A DNA stretch of 64,000 bases, from positions 94,246 to 158,245 of the forward strand of contig CABIYO010000002.1 in assembly GCA_902362975.1 (NCBI GenBank). The letters are read 5' to 3'. The translations under genes were made by a program, and so were the position numbers. Below, in pieces: positions 26,756 through 37,054 of this stretch; position 1 is the stretch's first letter, and every line of letters starts with the position of its first letter. The notes beneath the pieces are model-generated. The model searched no databases. It worked only from the letters and a program-made list of their open reading frames with translations, and had not been told where the DNA came from. This DNA comes from Caryophanales bacterium. GTDB taxonomy: Bacteria; Bacillota; Bacilli; Exiguobacteriales; Exiguobacteriaceae.

Positions 26756-27850
26756 TTAATCGAGGAAGTCTTTCAAGCGTTTGGAACGACTCGGATGACG
26801 CAATTTACGAAGGGCTTTCGCTTCGATTTGACGAATCCGCTCACGTGTGACACCGAATACTTTACCAACTTCTTCGAGTGTGCGTGTGCGTCCGTCATCT
26901 AGACCGAACCGAAGGCGAAGGACGTTCTCTTCACGGTCTGTCAACGTATCCAGTACGTCCTCTAATTGCTCTTTCAACAATTCATAGGCTGCCGCATCTT
27001 GAGGAGCCATCGCATCTTGGTCTTCGATGAAGTCACCGAGATGTGAATCATCTTCTTCCCCAATCGGTGTCTCTAAAGAAACAGGTTCTTGGGCTATCTT
27101 TAGAATTTCACGGACCTTCTCAGGTGTGAGTTCCATCTCTTTGGCAATCTCTTCCGGAGAAGGTTCGCGACCGAGGTCTTGAAGCAATTGACGTTGTACA
27201 CGAATCAATTTGTTGATTGTTTCCACCATGTGTACAGGAATACGAATCGTACGGGCTTGGTCAGCAATCGCACGTGTGATCGCTTGGCGAATCCACCACG
27301 TCGCATACGTCGAGAATTTGAACCCTTTCATGTAGTCGAATTTTTCGACCGCTTTGATGAGTCCCATGTTCCCTTCTTGAATCAAATCAAGGAAGAGCAT
27401 CCCACGACCGACATAACGCTTCGCAATCGACACGACGAGACGTAGGTTCGCTTCTGCGAGACGTTTCTTCGCTTCCTCGTCTCCTTGCTCGATTCGTTTA
27501 GCGAGCTCCGTCTCATCTTTCGCACTGAGAAGGTCGACTCGTCCGATTTCTTTCAAATACATCCGAACCGGGTCGTTGATTTTGATTCCGGGAGGTACTG
27601 ATAAGTCGTTCAAATCGACTTCTTCATCCTCTTTTTTCGCAGGTGTTTCTTCTGCGTCCGCTGCCTCTTCTGTGACGCGGATGTCTTTAGCCTCTAAATC
27701 TTCGATGAAGTTATCGATAAAATCCGAATCCACCTCGAAGTGACTGAGGCGATCTTGGATTGCTTGCATTGAGACGACGCCTTTTTTCTTGCCTAACTTT
27801 TCAAGTTCCTCTATGGCGTTAAATAAATCCTCTTTCTTCTTCTCTGCCAT
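26756..27850 (-). CDS. sigA: RNA polymerase primary sigma factor SigA
   Basis: This is the main sigma factor for housekeeping promoters. Its 364 residues contain region 1.1 (about 1-80) and region 1.2 ([11 protein letters not shown]). Region 2 follows with the -10 recognition helix ([17 protein letters not shown]). Region 3 comes next, then region 4 with the helix-turn-helix [19 protein letters not shown]. An acidic linker separates region 1.1 from 1.2. The ATG at 27850 lies 35 bases after the dnaG stop, so it is in the dnaG-sigA operon. Unlike in E. coli, rpsU is separate, about 15 kb away. Confidence 0.98.
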   Translation of the reverse strand: MAEKKKEDLFNAIEELEKLGKKKGVVSMQAIQDRLSHFEVDSDFIDNFIEDLEAKDIRVTEEAADAEETPAKKEDEEVDLNDLSVPPGIKINDPVRMYLKEIGRVDLLSAKDETELAKRIEQGDEEAKKRLAEANLRLVVSIAKRYVGRGMLFLDLIQEGNMGLIKAVEKFDYMKGFKFSTYATWWIRQAITRAIADQARTIRIPVHMVETINKLIRVQRQLLQDLGREPSPEEIAKEMELTPEKVREILKIAQEPVSLETPIGEEDDSHLGDFIEDQDAMAPQDAAAYELLKEQLEDVLDTLTDREENVLRLRFGLDDGRTRTLEEVGKVFGVTRERIRQIEAKALRKLRHPSRSKRLKDFLD

Positions 27851-27885
27851 CTAGCAGTTCAACTCCTTCCAAACTTCATACACGA

Positions 27886-29697
27886 TCATCGTTCTCGAAG
27901 ACGACGACTACGGGCAATCAATTCTTGTAGCCTAGACGCCTGGTCTACAATACTTTCGGCGTCTTGAGCGATTTCCCTTTTTGCACGCTCGATTTGACGT
28001 TGCTCCTCATAACTGTTTATGACCCGAATGTATTCGTCTAAAACCTCTTCAGACAATTCATCCGGTCCAGCCATCAGACGAATCTCTGCAAAGCGCATCG
28101 CGTAATCAGGACGTTGATCGCAATAACGCTCCATAAACGGAAGCGTGATCTGATCAAACTCATCCTGTGTCATCGTTTCGGACACGATTTCATACAATGC
28201 TGAACCTAACATGCGATGGGTTTCATCTTGATAACGAAGCCCTAAACGGTCGCGTACGAAACGGACCTGTTCCGGCCCCATCAACATCGCACGCAACAAG
28301 TACTTCTCGGCTTTCATCCAACGTGGCTCACCTGTTTTACTCGAACGTTTTCGTACCGGCTCTACAGGTTCCATCGCGCGGGTAGGAGTTGATTCGCTTG
28401 ACGTCGGACGAGGGATTCTCGAACGAAGCGTCTCTAGCGGAATCTCAAACTCATCCGATAATTTCTTCACATATAAATCTCTTCGAATCGAATCATTTGT
28501 CTTTCCGATTTCTTCAAGCATAGATTCAATAAATCGAATCCGTTCTCCTTCTCGGTTCAAGTTTTTTCCACGTCGGTACACGCGATTCATAAAATCGAGA
28601 ACACTCAACTGCTCAGATTCAATAAACTGCTGCCAGTGAGTTGCCCCATGCTGACGGATATAATCATCTGGGTCCGTCTTTTCCGGTAGTGGCAAAACTT
28701 GGACATCGAGCGGTGACGCTTCCAAGAGGCGAATGACTTTTTGTGTCGCTTCTTGTCCCGCGTGGTCTCCGTCATAACAGATGATGACCTCTTCCACGAT
28801 GCGGGATAGCGCCCTTGCGTGTTGAGGAGAGAACGCGGTCCCGAGCGATGCCACAACTTCTTGTGTGCCCGCTTGCGCAACTTGTAAAACGTCGACGTTC
28901 CCTTCAACGAGGAAGACACGTTTTTTCTTACGCATCGTCGCTCGGGCTTGGGAAAAACCGAATAACAACTCGCTCTTATTGAAGAGTGGCGTCTCAGCCG
29001 TATTCACATACTTGGGTTGTCGGTCATCAATCGCTCGTCCACTGAAGCCAACGATGGTGCCGTCTCGATCCGCAATCGGAAAGACGACCCGTCCTTCAAA
29101 TCGGTCAAAATATTCACCGGACTTCGACTTTGAAATCAAACCTGCCTCTACCATTACTTCTAAATCAAACCCGCGCCGCTCTAACAGCTCGACAGTAAAG
29201 CGTCGTTGGTCTGGGGCAAACCCGATCTTGTATTGCGCAATCGTCTCTTCAGCCAAGTCACGATTCCGTAAATACGTTAAGCCCACTTCTCCAGCTTCTG
29301 TTTTCATCAGCACTTCATGATACAAGTCGGCGACAAGGCGGTGCGCATCACGCATCTGTTTGCGCCATACCTGTTCACGCGTCAATTCCTCGTCTCCTTG
29401 AATACCGTCTACCGAAATATTCGCCCGTGTTGCCAAGCGTTCGACCGTTTCAGGAAACGACAATCCCTCGGTTTCCATCACGAACGTAAAGACATTCCCG
29501 CCGGCGCCACAACCGAAACAGTGATACATCCCTTTTTCAGGTGAGACGGAGAATGACGGTGAGTTTTCGGAATGAAACGGACATAATCCGACAAGGCGGT
29601 GTCCTTGTTTCTTTAGTTCGACACGTTCGCCAATCAATTCTACGATATCGGTCGCTTGTTTCACTTCTGCGATGACTTCATCTGGTATTCGTGGCAT
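27886..29697 (-). CDS. dnaG: DNA primase
   Basis: This enzyme lays RNA primers for replication. Its 603 residues show an N-terminal zinc domain (LCPFHSENSPSFSV and CFGCGAGG). A TOPRIM catalytic core follows (EGNVDVL and YDGDHAGQEA), then a C-terminal DnaB-binding part. The ATG at 29697 is chosen over an upstream ATG at 29727 because MPRIPDEVI is the family N-terminus and GGGAGTGG lies just upstream. A TATAAT at 29777-29782 and a perfect hairpin at 29729-29757 form an unusual leader. Confidence 0.97.
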   Translation of the reverse strand: MPRIPDEVIAEVKQATDIVELIGERVELKKQGHRLVGLCPFHSENSPSFSVSPEKGMYHCFGCGAGGNVFTFVMETEGLSFPETVERLATRANISVDGIQGDEELTREQVWRKQMRDAHRLVADLYHEVLMKTEAGEVGLTYLRNRDLAEETIAQYKIGFAPDQRRFTVELLERRGFDLEVMVEAGLISKSKSGEYFDRFEGRVVFPIADRDGTIVGFSGRAIDDRQPKYVNTAETPLFNKSELLFGFSQARATMRKKKRVFLVEGNVDVLQVAQAGTQEVVASLGTAFSPQHARALSRIVEEVIICYDGDHAGQEATQKVIRLLEASPLDVQVLPLPEKTDPDDYIRQHGATHWQQFIESEQLSVLDFMNRVYRRGKNLNREGERIRFIESMLEEIGKTNDSIRRDLYVKKLSDEFEIPLETLRSRIPRPTSSESTPTRAMEPVEPVRKRSSKTGEPRWMKAEKYLLRAMLMGPEQVRFVRDRLGLRYQDETHRMLGSALYEIVSETMTQDEFDQITLPFMERYCDQRPDYAMRFAEIRLMAGPDELSEEVLDEYIRVINSYEEQRQIERAKREIAQDAESIVDQASRLQELIARSRRLRER

Positions 29698-29728
29698 GTT
29701 GACCACTCCCTGTTTCCAATCTCGCAAC

Positions 29729-29757
29729 GAAACGGAACGCTCATCACGTTCCGTTTC
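29729..29757 (-). other. Perfect hairpin in the dnaG leader
   Basis: The arms GAAACGGAACG and CGTTCCGTTTC pair perfectly over 11 bp around a 7-base loop. The hairpin lies between a TATAAT at 29777-29782 and the dnaG ribosome site, ending 31 bases before the start codon. It has no U-run, so it is not a classical terminator. It may be a protein-binding operator or a leader RNA element. Confidence 0.55.
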
Positions 29758-29776
29758 ACTGTACTGTCAATACTTT

Positions 29777-29782
29777 ATTATA
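29777..29782 (-). promoter_or_regulatory. Probable -10 element of the dnaG-sigA promoter
   Basis: A perfect TATAAT lies 80 bases upstream of dnaG and outside the yqfL reading frame. No convincing -35 is seen upstream. A second TTGACA a few bases downstream has no matching -10. Confidence 0.45.
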
Positions 29783-29823
29783 CCCTCTTGAAGCAATGAT
29801 TACTAATTGAAACACTTACTCAT

Positions 29824-30639
29824 TCAATCCTCTTTAGACTGCTCAAGATGACGCAAGATAATCCCTGCCGTTTCTTCAACAGCTTTGTTCGTCACATCGA
29901 TGACTTCGCAACCGATTCGTTCATAAATACCGCGCGCATACTCGAGTTCACGATTGATTCGCTCGAGTTGCGCATAATCGGCTTCCGGCTTCAAACCGAG
30001 CGATTTGAGGCGTTCCATCCGGATTGAAATCAGCTTTTCCGGAGAGATAATCAGCCCGACACATCGTTCAGCAGGCAAATCAAACAATTCCTCAGGCGGT
30101 CTCGATTCTGGAACGAGCGGCACGTTCGCGACTTTATATCGTTTCAGTGCCAAATATTGAGACAGCGGCGTCTTTGACGTTCGAGAAACCCCGATCAACA
30201 CGATATCGGCTTTTTTTAGCCCACGTGGGTCCCGACCATCGTCATACTTGACGGCAAACTCCATCGCCTCGATTTTTCGGAAGTAATCATCATCCAATCG
30301 ATAGATGTGCCCCGGCTTTTCACGTGGCGCTTCTTTCAATTGACCAGATAAGACATCGAGCAAATCTCCGAGTAAATCAACCATCTTCACTTGATGCGCT
30401 TCACCAAGTCGCATGAGAAGGGCGCGATGTTCCTCATTAACGAGGGTGAACACAATGATGGCCTGTTGTGCTTTCGCTTGTGTGACGACATCGATAATCG
30501 TCTGCTCATCTTCGACGAAGGGGATGCGAAGAGTTTCAATCGCATTCTCGTGGAATTGGATACTCGCTGCCCGGACGACGAGTTCGCACGTCTCCCCGAC
30601 CGAGTCACTTACAACGAACACGAGTTGTTTTGTAGTCAA
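29824..30639 (-). CDS. yqfL: Pyruvate phosphate dikinase regulatory protein family (YqfL, DUF299)
   Basis: This family catalyses ADP-dependent phosphorylation and Pi-dependent dephosphorylation of PPDK or PEP synthase. Its 271 residues include VVSDSVGET at the start, the P-loop-like GVSRTSKTPLS near residue 150, and the C-terminal VIDVTNKAVEETA. The start is the TTG at 30639, eight bases after GAGGAGG; the longer frame from 30666 would overlap ccpN and lacks a site. It follows ccpN by 13 bases. In B. subtilis the same pair acts in gluconeogenic control, so the link is expected. Confidence 0.9.
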   Translation of the reverse strand: MTTKQLVFVVSDSVGETCELVVRAASIQFHENAIETLRIPFVEDEQTIIDVVTQAKAQQAIIVFTLVNEEHRALLMRLGEAHQVKMVDLLGDLLDVLSGQLKEAPREKPGHIYRLDDDYFRKIEAMEFAVKYDDGRDPRGLKKADIVLIGVSRTSKTPLSQYLALKRYKVANVPLVPESRPPEELFDLPAERCVGLIISPEKLISIRMERLKSLGLKPEADYAQLERINRELEYARGIYERIGCEVIDVTNKAVEETAGIILRHLEQSKED

Positions 30640-30652
30640 TTCGGTTTCCTCC

Positions 30653-31282
30653 TCAGATCGACTCATCGTTCGCTAGCGCAATGAGCACCTTCGTCATATT
30701 AGTCTTCGTCATACGTCCGAGCACAATCAGTTTCCCATCTTTTTCTTCCACGACGGGCATGGCATCGATTTGTTTCTCAATCAATTTCATCCCAGCTCGA
30801 ATCAACGTTTCTGTTTTCTCACATACCGTAATGTTCGGCATGCGGGTCATGATGACATTGACGGGTAACTGATCTAAATCTTGATTTCCGATGGCCGCAC
30901 GAAGGAGGTCTTTGCGAGATAAAACTCCGACTAACTCCCGGTCACGACCGACAACGAATAACGAGCCGACATCTTCTAAGAATAACGTGACGATCGCATC
31001 GTATACCGTCATTTCATCCCGTACGACTTTCGCAGAAGACATGAAGTCCCCTACGGTCAGCGAATCTAATTTTTCTCGGAGCATCGACGAATTCCGTTTG
31101 CCAACGAACGTGTAGCCGACACGAGGTCTAGCTTCAAGTATTCCTGTCATCGTCAAAATGGCGAGGTCAGGCCGCAAGGTCGCACGTGTTAATGAGAGCT
31201 CTTGTGCAATTTGTTCCCCTGTGATCGGCCCGTTCTCCTTCACGATCTCGACGATTTTTTGTTGGCGTTCATTCAGTTGCAT
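30653..31282 (-). CDS. ccpN: Helix-turn-helix/CBS-domain repressor (CcpN)
   Basis: This is a repressor of gluconeogenic genes that senses ATP/ADP in B. subtilis. Of 209 residues, about 1-60 form a winged helix (GEQIAQELSLTRATLRPDLAIL). Two CBS domains (about 75-135 and 140-205) bind nucleotides. The ATG at 31282 has AGGGGG at 7 bases; a TTG two codons earlier sits directly against that site. It is in an operon with yqfL and downstream of glyS by 21 bases. Confidence 0.93.
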   Translation of the reverse strand: MQLNERQQKIVEIVKENGPITGEQIAQELSLTRATLRPDLAILTMTGILEARPRVGYTFVGKRNSSMLREKLDSLTVGDFMSSAKVVRDEMTVYDAIVTLFLEDVGSLFVVGRDRELVGVLSRKDLLRAAIGNQDLDQLPVNVIMTRMPNITVCEKTETLIRAGMKLIEKQIDAMPVVEEKDGKLIVLGRMTKTNMTKVLIALANDESI

Positions 31283-31303
31283 AGCCAACCCCCTCTAGTT
31301 TAG

Positions 31304-33358
31304 TTAGAGTACGAGCGCGTTGAAATCTGCGACACGCTTAATCGTCGTTGCAAGTCGGTTCATTTCATGGAGACGGTTTTGGCGGACCGCCTCGTCATCA
31401 CTCATAACCATTGTATGTTCGAAATACTTCATAATCGGTGATTCAAGTTGTTGTAGAAGGTTGAGCGCTTTCTTGTAATCTCCCATCTCGACAGCATCGG
31501 CTGTTGCAGGAGCGATCTGTTCAATCGCATCATGCAACGCAATCTCATAATCGTTCTCAAACAAGGAAGGGTCGACGTCTCCCGCTTCACCTTTTTTCGA
31601 GATGTTCACGACACGCGACAATTGCTCAATCAACGCCTTCACATCCGTTGATACAAATTCTTGAATCGCCTCTGCGCGAGCATCGAGTCGCACAACCGTC
31701 AATGAGGTCGTCAATACGGCGTCAATCACATCATAACGAACCTGCTGTTCTTGGAGGCGATATTTCAAGCGCAGTTTGAAGAAATCATCTAGTTGTGCCT
31801 TAACTTGTTCTTTATCGGCTTCATAGAGTCCTGCTTCCAGTTGCAATTCGACAACTTTTGAAAGCAACGTATCGATTGAGATGTCAATCTTCCAATCTCC
31901 AAGAATCTGAACAACACCTTGGGCCTGGCGACGAAGCGCGAACGGGTCTTGTGAACCGCTCGGAATCATCCCGATACCAAAGAATGCTGCAATCGAGTCT
32001 AATTTGTCGGCAAGGGCAAGAACGGCACCCGTTGGCGTCTCTGGAGAAGCATCCCCAGCAAAGCGTGGCATATAATGCTCACGGATTGCCGCTGCCACTT
32101 CCTTGTCTTCGCCTTGTTGGAGTGCATACTTCTCACCCATAATCCCTTGAAGTTCTGTGAACTCGTATACCATCTGGCTCACGAGGTCGAATTTATGAAT
32201 GGCACCGGCACGGCTTACTTTTTCAAGGTCTGCCTCAAACAGCGGTGCAAGGTCTTGGGCGATTTTCGTCACGCGACGTGCTTTCGCACCAATCGTCCCC
32301 AATTTTTCATGGAAGACGATGCGATCGAGACGTCCGAGTTGATCATCGATTTTCGTCTTTTTGTCTTCTTCATAGAAGAACACAGCATCCGCAAGACGGG
32401 CCCGGATGACTTTCTCGTTACCGCGCGCTACATTTTCAAGGTGCTCGGCATTCCCGTTTCGTACCGTCACAAAATAGTTTTTCAACGTTCCTTCGACATA
32501 GACCGGGAAATAACGTTGATGCTCTTTCATCGTTGTGATCAACACTTCTTCAGGCAAATCGAGGTACGCTTCATCAAATTTCCCGAAGAGAGCGGTCGGC
32601 CATTCGACTAAGTTTGTCACTTCTTCGAGCAAGTCGGCATCAAGTGGGATCGTCCATCCTTGTTTCGTAGCAAGCTCTTGAATTTGACGTTCGATTTCAG
32701 CTTTACGCATCTCGTAGTTCGCCATGACAAAAGCAGACTCTAATGTCTGGACATATTCGGCAGGTGATGAGATGACCACGTCCCCTTTACTGAGGAAACG
32801 ATGCCCACGGGTCACGTTATTCGTTTTCACGCCTTCGATTGTGAAGTCAATGATGTCTTGACCAAAGAGGGCGATCAACCATCGAATCGGACGCATATAC
32901 CGTAGGTTGCTCGTTCCCCATTTCATGTTTTTCGGGAACGTCAAGCTACGGACCACGTCTTCAAGACCGTTCAATAGCGAGAGCGTCTCTTGTCCTTTTT
33001 CATGGCGTTCCGCAAAGACGTACTCGACTCCTTTTTCTTCTGCGAAATAGAGATCTTCCACTGTCAATCCGCGGCCACGCGCAAAACCTTGTGCCGCTTT
33101 CGACCAGTTACCTTCCGCATCTTGTGCAATCTTTTTGGCAGGTCCACGAAGGGTTTCTGTCAAATCTTGTTGCGTTTCAGCCACATCCCGAACGATGACA
33201 GCCAAACGACGTGGTGTCGAGTACACGTCGATTGAGCCAAAATCAACACGCGCCTCTTTTAAGAACGCGTCAACACGTTCCGCCAACTGTTTCTCTGAAC
33301 GCAAGACGTATTGAGCCGGCAGTTCCTCTAATCCAATCTCTAACAGAAGGTCACGCAT
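31304..33358 (-). CDS. glyS: Glycyl-tRNA synthetase beta subunit
   Basis: This is the beta chain of the alpha2-beta2 glycyl-tRNA synthetase, needed for tRNA binding. Its 684 residues include the family start [15 protein letters not shown], the B3/B4-like and HD-like regions ([31 protein letters not shown] near residue 290), and a C-terminal anticodon-binding-like domain. It overlaps glyQ by 8 bases, so the subunits are made together under T-box control. Confidence 0.97.
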   Translation of the reverse strand: MRDLLLEIGLEELPAQYVLRSEKQLAERVDAFLKEARVDFGSIDVYSTPRRLAVIVRDVAETQQDLTETLRGPAKKIAQDAEGNWSKAAQGFARGRGLTVEDLYFAEEKGVEYVFAERHEKGQETLSLLNGLEDVVRSLTFPKNMKWGTSNLRYMRPIRWLIALFGQDIIDFTIEGVKTNNVTRGHRFLSKGDVVISSPAEYVQTLESAFVMANYEMRKAEIERQIQELATKQGWTIPLDADLLEEVTNLVEWPTALFGKFDEAYLDLPEEVLITTMKEHQRYFPVYVEGTLKNYFVTVRNGNAEHLENVARGNEKVIRARLADAVFFYEEDKKTKIDDQLGRLDRIVFHEKLGTIGAKARRVTKIAQDLAPLFEADLEKVSRAGAIHKFDLVSQMVYEFTELQGIMGEKYALQQGEDKEVAAAIREHYMPRFAGDASPETPTGAVLALADKLDSIAAFFGIGMIPSGSQDPFALRRQAQGVVQILGDWKIDISIDTLLSKVVELQLEAGLYEADKEQVKAQLDDFFKLRLKYRLQEQQVRYDVIDAVLTTSLTVVRLDARAEAIQEFVSTDVKALIEQLSRVVNISKKGEAGDVDPSLFENDYEIALHDAIEQIAPATADAVEMGDYKKALNLLQQLESPIMKYFEHTMVMSDDEAVRQNRLHEMNRLATTIKRVADFNALVL

Positions 33359-34253
33359 TCAAGTCACCTACTTTCTCTTGTTTCAAAAGTGGGAATCCAA
33401 GGCGTTCCCGTTCTTCAATAAATTTAGCGGCACACGCACGAGACATGTTCCGGACACGCTGGATGAAGCCTGTACGTTCCGTCACAGAAATAGCGCCTTT
33501 CGCGTCCAACAAGTTGAACGTGTGCGAACATTTTAAAATGTAATCGTATGCAGGGAAAACAAGGTTCTCTTCAAGCGCACGCTTCGCTTCTTTCTCATAC
33601 GTATCAAATAACGTGAACAACATGTCGACGTCAGACAGTTCGAACGTATATTTCGAATGTTCAAATTCTGGTTGATAGAAGATGTCGCCGTATTTGAATC
33701 CATCTGTCCAGACAAGGTCGAATACACTTTCTACTTCTTGAATGTATGAAGCGAGACGTTCGAGTCCGTATGTGATTTCCACAGCAATCGGGTCACACTC
33801 GATTCCACCGACTTGTTGGAAGTACGTGAACTGCGTGATTTCCATTCCGTTCAACCAAACTTCCCAACCGAGACCTGCTGCTCCGAACGTCGGGTTTTCC
33901 CAGTTATCTTCGACGAAACGGATGTCATGCTCAAGCGGATTGATGCCAATCAATTCAAGGCTCTCCAAGTACAGCTCTTGAATGTTGTTTGGTGACGGCT
34001 TCATGATGACTTGGAATTGATGGTGCTGGTATAGACGGTTCGGGTTTTCCCCGTAACGACCGTCAGCAGGACGGCGTGACGGCTCAGTATAACAGACATT
34101 CCACGGTTCTGGACCAAGGCTTCTGAGGAATGTCATCGGGTTCATCGTCCCGGCTCCTTTTTCCACATCGTACGCCTGCATCGTCAAACAACCTTTTGAC
34201 GCCCAAAAGTTTTGTAGCGTGAGAATGATTTCTTGCACTGTCATGTGCTTCAT
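33351..34253 (-). CDS. glyQ: Glycyl-tRNA synthetase alpha subunit
   Basis: This is the class II catalytic chain that activates glycine. Its 300 residues start [17 protein letters not shown] and carry class II motif 2 ([29 protein letters not shown]) and motif 3-like [14 protein letters not shown]. The ATG at 34253 follows GGAGGTG at 7 bases. The frame runs further upstream into the T-box leader and is not coding there. Transcription starts at 34517-34545 and passes through a T-box. Confidence 0.97.
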   Translation of the reverse strand: MKHMTVQEIILTLQNFWASKGCLTMQAYDVEKGAGTMNPMTFLRSLGPEPWNVCYTEPSRRPADGRYGENPNRLYQHHQFQVIMKPSPNNIQELYLESLELIGINPLEHDIRFVEDNWENPTFGAAGLGWEVWLNGMEITQFTYFQQVGGIECDPIAVEITYGLERLASYIQEVESVFDLVWTDGFKYGDIFYQPEFEHSKYTFELSDVDMLFTLFDTYEKEAKRALEENLVFPAYDYILKCSHTFNLLDAKGAISVTERTGFIQRVRNMSRACAAKFIEERERLGFPLLKQEKVGDLNA

Positions 34254-34283
34254 TAATGACACCTCCAATAGTATTGAAACGAC

Positions 34284-34510
34284 AAAAAACGCCCCTATGT
34301 GCCTAGCACATAGGGACGGGATTGATTCCCGCGGTTCCACCCTACTTGCCCCAATAATAATGGGACCACTCTTAAAAGATGTGGGCGCTCTAGAATCGCC
34401 ATTCGCTCTTCACATGACACCCGGCTCACACCATCCCGGACTCGCTTCATTCATGACAGGAAGAGTTACTTTTTTCCTTCATCGCGCACGCTATTTCATT
34501 TGTCTAATCG
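34284..34510 (-). promoter_or_regulatory. T-box riboswitch of glyQS
   Basis: On the minus strand the T-box core AGGGTGGAACCGCGGG is perfect at 34328-34343. It can pair alternatively with the terminator that follows at 34284-34316 (stem CCCTATGTGC/GCACATAGGG and six T). Stem I sequence lies upstream, with a GGC glycine codon candidate near 34397 for the specifier loop. Uncharged tRNA-Gly binding would favour readthrough into glyQS. Confidence 0.93.
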
Positions 34511-34516
34511 TACATC

Positions 34517-34545
34517 ATCGTATCGAATTTACTATGAAAAGTCAA
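34517..34545 (-). promoter_or_regulatory. Sigma-A promoter of glyQS
   Basis: TTGACT (34540-34545), a 17-base spacer and TACGAT (34517-34522) lie just upstream of the T-box leader, overlapping the end of recO. Confidence 0.75.
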
Positions 34546-35291
34546 TCCTCATTCAGATGAAGTCGAATCATTTGATCGAGTACCCGCTTCGTCTTCAATC
34601 GTAGTCCACTATACGATTCCACGTATGCATCAAAAAGCTGACGCAAAAGGACTCTAGACTCATCCGATAACGGGACGTTCCGAAACTCAGACAATTCGTG
34701 CTTACTCATTAAATAAAGTAGTTTCGCCAATCGTTCGGACAGCCGGATTATACCTTCTTCGGGATGTCGCGCACATAAAAAGCCACCGGACGCGACAGAG
34801 AAGTACATGGGATCCGTCACATCTCCGCAGCGCACACACCCTGTCAAGACTGGGGCGACACCTAACAGATGCAGAATACGTAATTCAACATAGTGCGTGA
34901 TGACATCTGCGTCCATGCCTGCATTCAGTGCCTGCAAGACATCCTGTAAGATTCGAAACAGTGGACGATTTTGGACACGATCCTCGACAGACCGATCAAC
35001 GAGTTCTAACCAATACATCGCATATGCCATCCGTTCGACATCTTTTCGGATTTCAGGATAAGACGTCATGACATCAGATGATTTCAACTGAGCGAGTCCA
35101 CGGCTAGAAGGAAAGATATAGACACCTTCCACAAACGGCTGGCTCGAGGCATGAAACCGGCTACCTGGTTTTTTTGCACCCCGTGCCATGATCGCGACTT
35201 TGCCAAGTTCCTCTGTAAACAATGTCACGACTTTATTCGATTCACCATAATTGACGGTACGAACGACGATTCCCGTGACTTTTTGTAACAT
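34542..35291 (-). CDS. recO: DNA repair protein RecO
   Basis: This recombination mediator anneals DNA and loads RecA with RecR. Its 249 residues have an N-terminal OB fold (VTGIVVRTVNYGESNKVVTLF and MARGAKKPGSRF). A helical domain follows, then a zinc finger with CVRCGD and LCARH. The ATG at 35291 is 3 bases after era. It matches the era-recO order of Bacillales; the small yqzL gene found between them in B. subtilis is not visible. Confidence 0.96.
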   Translation of the reverse strand: MLQKVTGIVVRTVNYGESNKVVTLFTEELGKVAIMARGAKKPGSRFHASSQPFVEGVYIFPSSRGLAQLKSSDVMTSYPEIRKDVERMAYAMYWLELVDRSVEDRVQNRPLFRILQDVLQALNAGMDADVITHYVELRILHLLGVAPVLTGCVRCGDVTDPMYFSVASGGFLCARHPEEGIIRLSERLAKLLYLMSKHELSEFRNVPLSDESRVLLRQLFDAYVESYSGLRLKTKRVLDQMIRLHLNED

Positions 35292-35294
35292 GGC

Positions 35295-36203
35295 TCAATA
35301 CTCGTCGTCGCGGAAACCGAGGTCACGAAGCTGACCCATCTTGTTACGCCAGTCTTTCTGCACTTTTACCCATAGGTTCAAATAAACTTTAGTCCCGAGC
35401 AGTGCTTCGATATCATGGCGCGCGTCTGTTCCGATTTCACGAAGCATGGCTCCTTTTTTTCCGATGATGATTCCTTTTTGCGAATCACGCTCCACCAAGA
35501 TCACCGCTTCGACATCGATCATCTCAGAGTTCTCACGTTTCTTGATCGATTCAATGGCTACAGCAATCGAGTGAGGGACTTCATCACGTGTCTTATGCAA
35601 CACTTTTTCACGAATCATCTCCGAAATGATGAATCGCTCCGGATGGTCCGTCACTTGATCGGCCGGATAATACATCGGTCCTTCCGGTAACAATTTCTTG
35701 ATCTCATCTAAAAGCGGTTCCACGTTGTTGCCTTGTAGCGCTGAAATCGGGACATACGCCGCGAAATCCAATTCGTTCGTATATTGTTCGATCACTTTCG
35801 GAAGTTCATCCGGATGAATCAAATCAATTTTGTTCATAACGAGGATAATTGGTGTGTCGAGCCCTTTGAGTTTCTCAATTATGAAGTCATCACCGGCTCC
35901 ACGTGGTTCCGTCACGTTCACCATGAAGAGAATCACATCGACTTCGCGTAGTGCGTTCGTCGCCACTTTCATCATGAAGTCGCCAAGGCGGTGTTTCGGT
36001 TTATGAATCCCTGGTGTATCGATGAAGATGATTTGGGAATCATCGGTTGTGTACACACCTTGCACCTTATTTCGTGTCGTTTGAGGTTTATCCGACATGA
36101 TGGCAATTTTTTGTCCGATTACACGGTTTAAGAATGTCGATTTTCCAACGTTCGGTCGCCCGATAATCGATACGAATCCGGATTTAAAATCTTCTTGATA
36201 CAT
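35295..36203 (-). CDS. era: GTPase Era
   Basis: This ribosome assembly GTPase binds the 3' end of 16S rRNA. Its 302 residues have G1 [10 protein letters not shown]2 in TTRNKVQG, G3 [11 protein letters not shown]4 NKID, and a C-terminal KH domain ([18 protein letters not shown]). Family length and all motifs are intact. It lies between dgkA and recO; cdd, which separates them in B. subtilis, is absent. Confidence 0.98.
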   Translation of the reverse strand: MYQEDFKSGFVSIIGRPNVGKSTFLNRVIGQKIAIMSDKPQTTRNKVQGVYTTDDSQIIFIDTPGIHKPKHRLGDFMMKVATNALREVDVILFMVNVTEPRGAGDDFIIEKLKGLDTPIILVMNKIDLIHPDELPKVIEQYTNELDFAAYVPISALQGNNVEPLLDEIKKLLPEGPMYYPADQVTDHPERFIISEMIREKVLHKTRDEVPHSIAVAIESIKKRENSEMIDVEAVILVERDSQKGIIIGKKGAMLREIGTDARHDIEALLGTKVYLNLWVKVQKDWRNKMGQLRDLGFRDDEY

Positions 36204-36233
36204 ATTGCACCTGCTTTCTCAATTTCAGAACTA

Positions 36234-36581
36234 TTAGTATAGCATGTTCCATAGCCGTGGACCGAATATTATGAGTGCCGTTATAGCAGCACCAAACGAA
36301 GTGACTAAAACGGCTCCTGCGGCAACATCTTTCGCTTGCTTCGCGAGCGGATGGACGTCCTTCGTCACGAGGTCTACCATTCGTTCGATTGCCGTATTCA
36401 TCAATTCCATGCTAATGACGGCAATCACCCACCCGAACAAGATGACGGTCTCGAGCCATGTCGGCTGTAACCAGACTGAAAAGACGAATACAAGAAGAGC
36501 CGATAGGAGATGGAGACGCATGTTCCGCTCCGAACGAACGGCATGGAAGATCCCCTCACATGCTACACGGAAAGGTCTCAC
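36234..36581 (-). CDS. dgkA: Diacylglycerol/undecaprenol kinase family protein
   Basis: This small membrane kinase of 115 residues probably phosphorylates undecaprenol in Gram-positives. It has three membrane helices and the family motif ELMNTAIERMVDLV, with the catalytic Glu region and KDVAAGAVLV following. The start is a GTG at 36581 that overlaps the ybeY stop by 4 bases (GTGA), so translation is coupled. Start choice is supported by that overlap. Confidence 0.93.
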   Translation of the reverse strand: MRPFRVACEGIFHAVRSERNMRLHLLSALLVFVFSVWLQPTWLETVILFGWVIAVISMELMNTAIERMVDLVTKDVHPLAKQAKDVAAGAVLVTSFGAAITALIIFGPRLWNMLY

Positions 36582-37054
36582 ACGTTGCCTCGCTTTAACT
36601 CAAAATGAGTGAGCACCTCTTCTTGCCTTGCCGTCATCTCCGCTTCTTCCTCTGGTGTCATATGATCATACCCAAGTAGATGGAGGAATCCATGAATTGC
36701 TAAAAAGCCGAGCTCCCGCTCAAACGAATGACCATAGTCAGCCGCCTGTTCTCGGCAACGTTCTACCGAGATGACGAGGTCACCGAGAAGATGTGGTTCA
36801 TCTTCATCAAGCATGAAATCCATCTCATCATCCCCCATCTCATCAAATGCGAAACTGATGACATCGGTCGGGGCATCCTTGCCACGCCATTCTCGGTTCA
36901 CTTCATGGATTTCCGCATTTGTTAAATACGTGACCGACAATTCGCTTGGTTCTTCCACTTCTTCTAATTGGGCGGCATGTTGTAAAATCGACTCGACGAG
37001 CTCGATTTGAGATGTTGTTAACAGTTCATGTTCATCGTTCGAGATGATTTGCAT
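36578..37054 (-). CDS. ybeY: Endoribonuclease YbeY, rRNA maturation factor
   Basis: This zinc-dependent RNase is used in 16S rRNA 3' processing and ribosome quality control. Its 158 residues contain the signature HGFLHLLGYDH near residues 121-131, whose three His bind metal. Upstream are TDVISF and GDLVISVE. It overlaps pgpH by 23 bases and dgkA by 4, giving a tightly packed phoH-pgpH-ybeY-dgkA-era-recO run. Confidence 0.96.
   Translation of the reverse strand: MQIISNDEHELLTTSQIELVESILQHAAQLEEVEEPSELSVTYLTNAEIHEVNREWRGKDAPTDVISFAFDEMGDDEMDFMLDEDEPHLLGDLVISVERCREQAADYGHSFERELGFLAIHGFLHLLGYDHMTPEEEAEMTARQEEVLTHFELKRGNV

Noticed and set aside
34254..34340. Upstream extension of glyQ into the T-box
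   Set aside because: The frame is open there, but the sequence is the terminator and T-box; the GGAGGTG site fixes the start at 34253.
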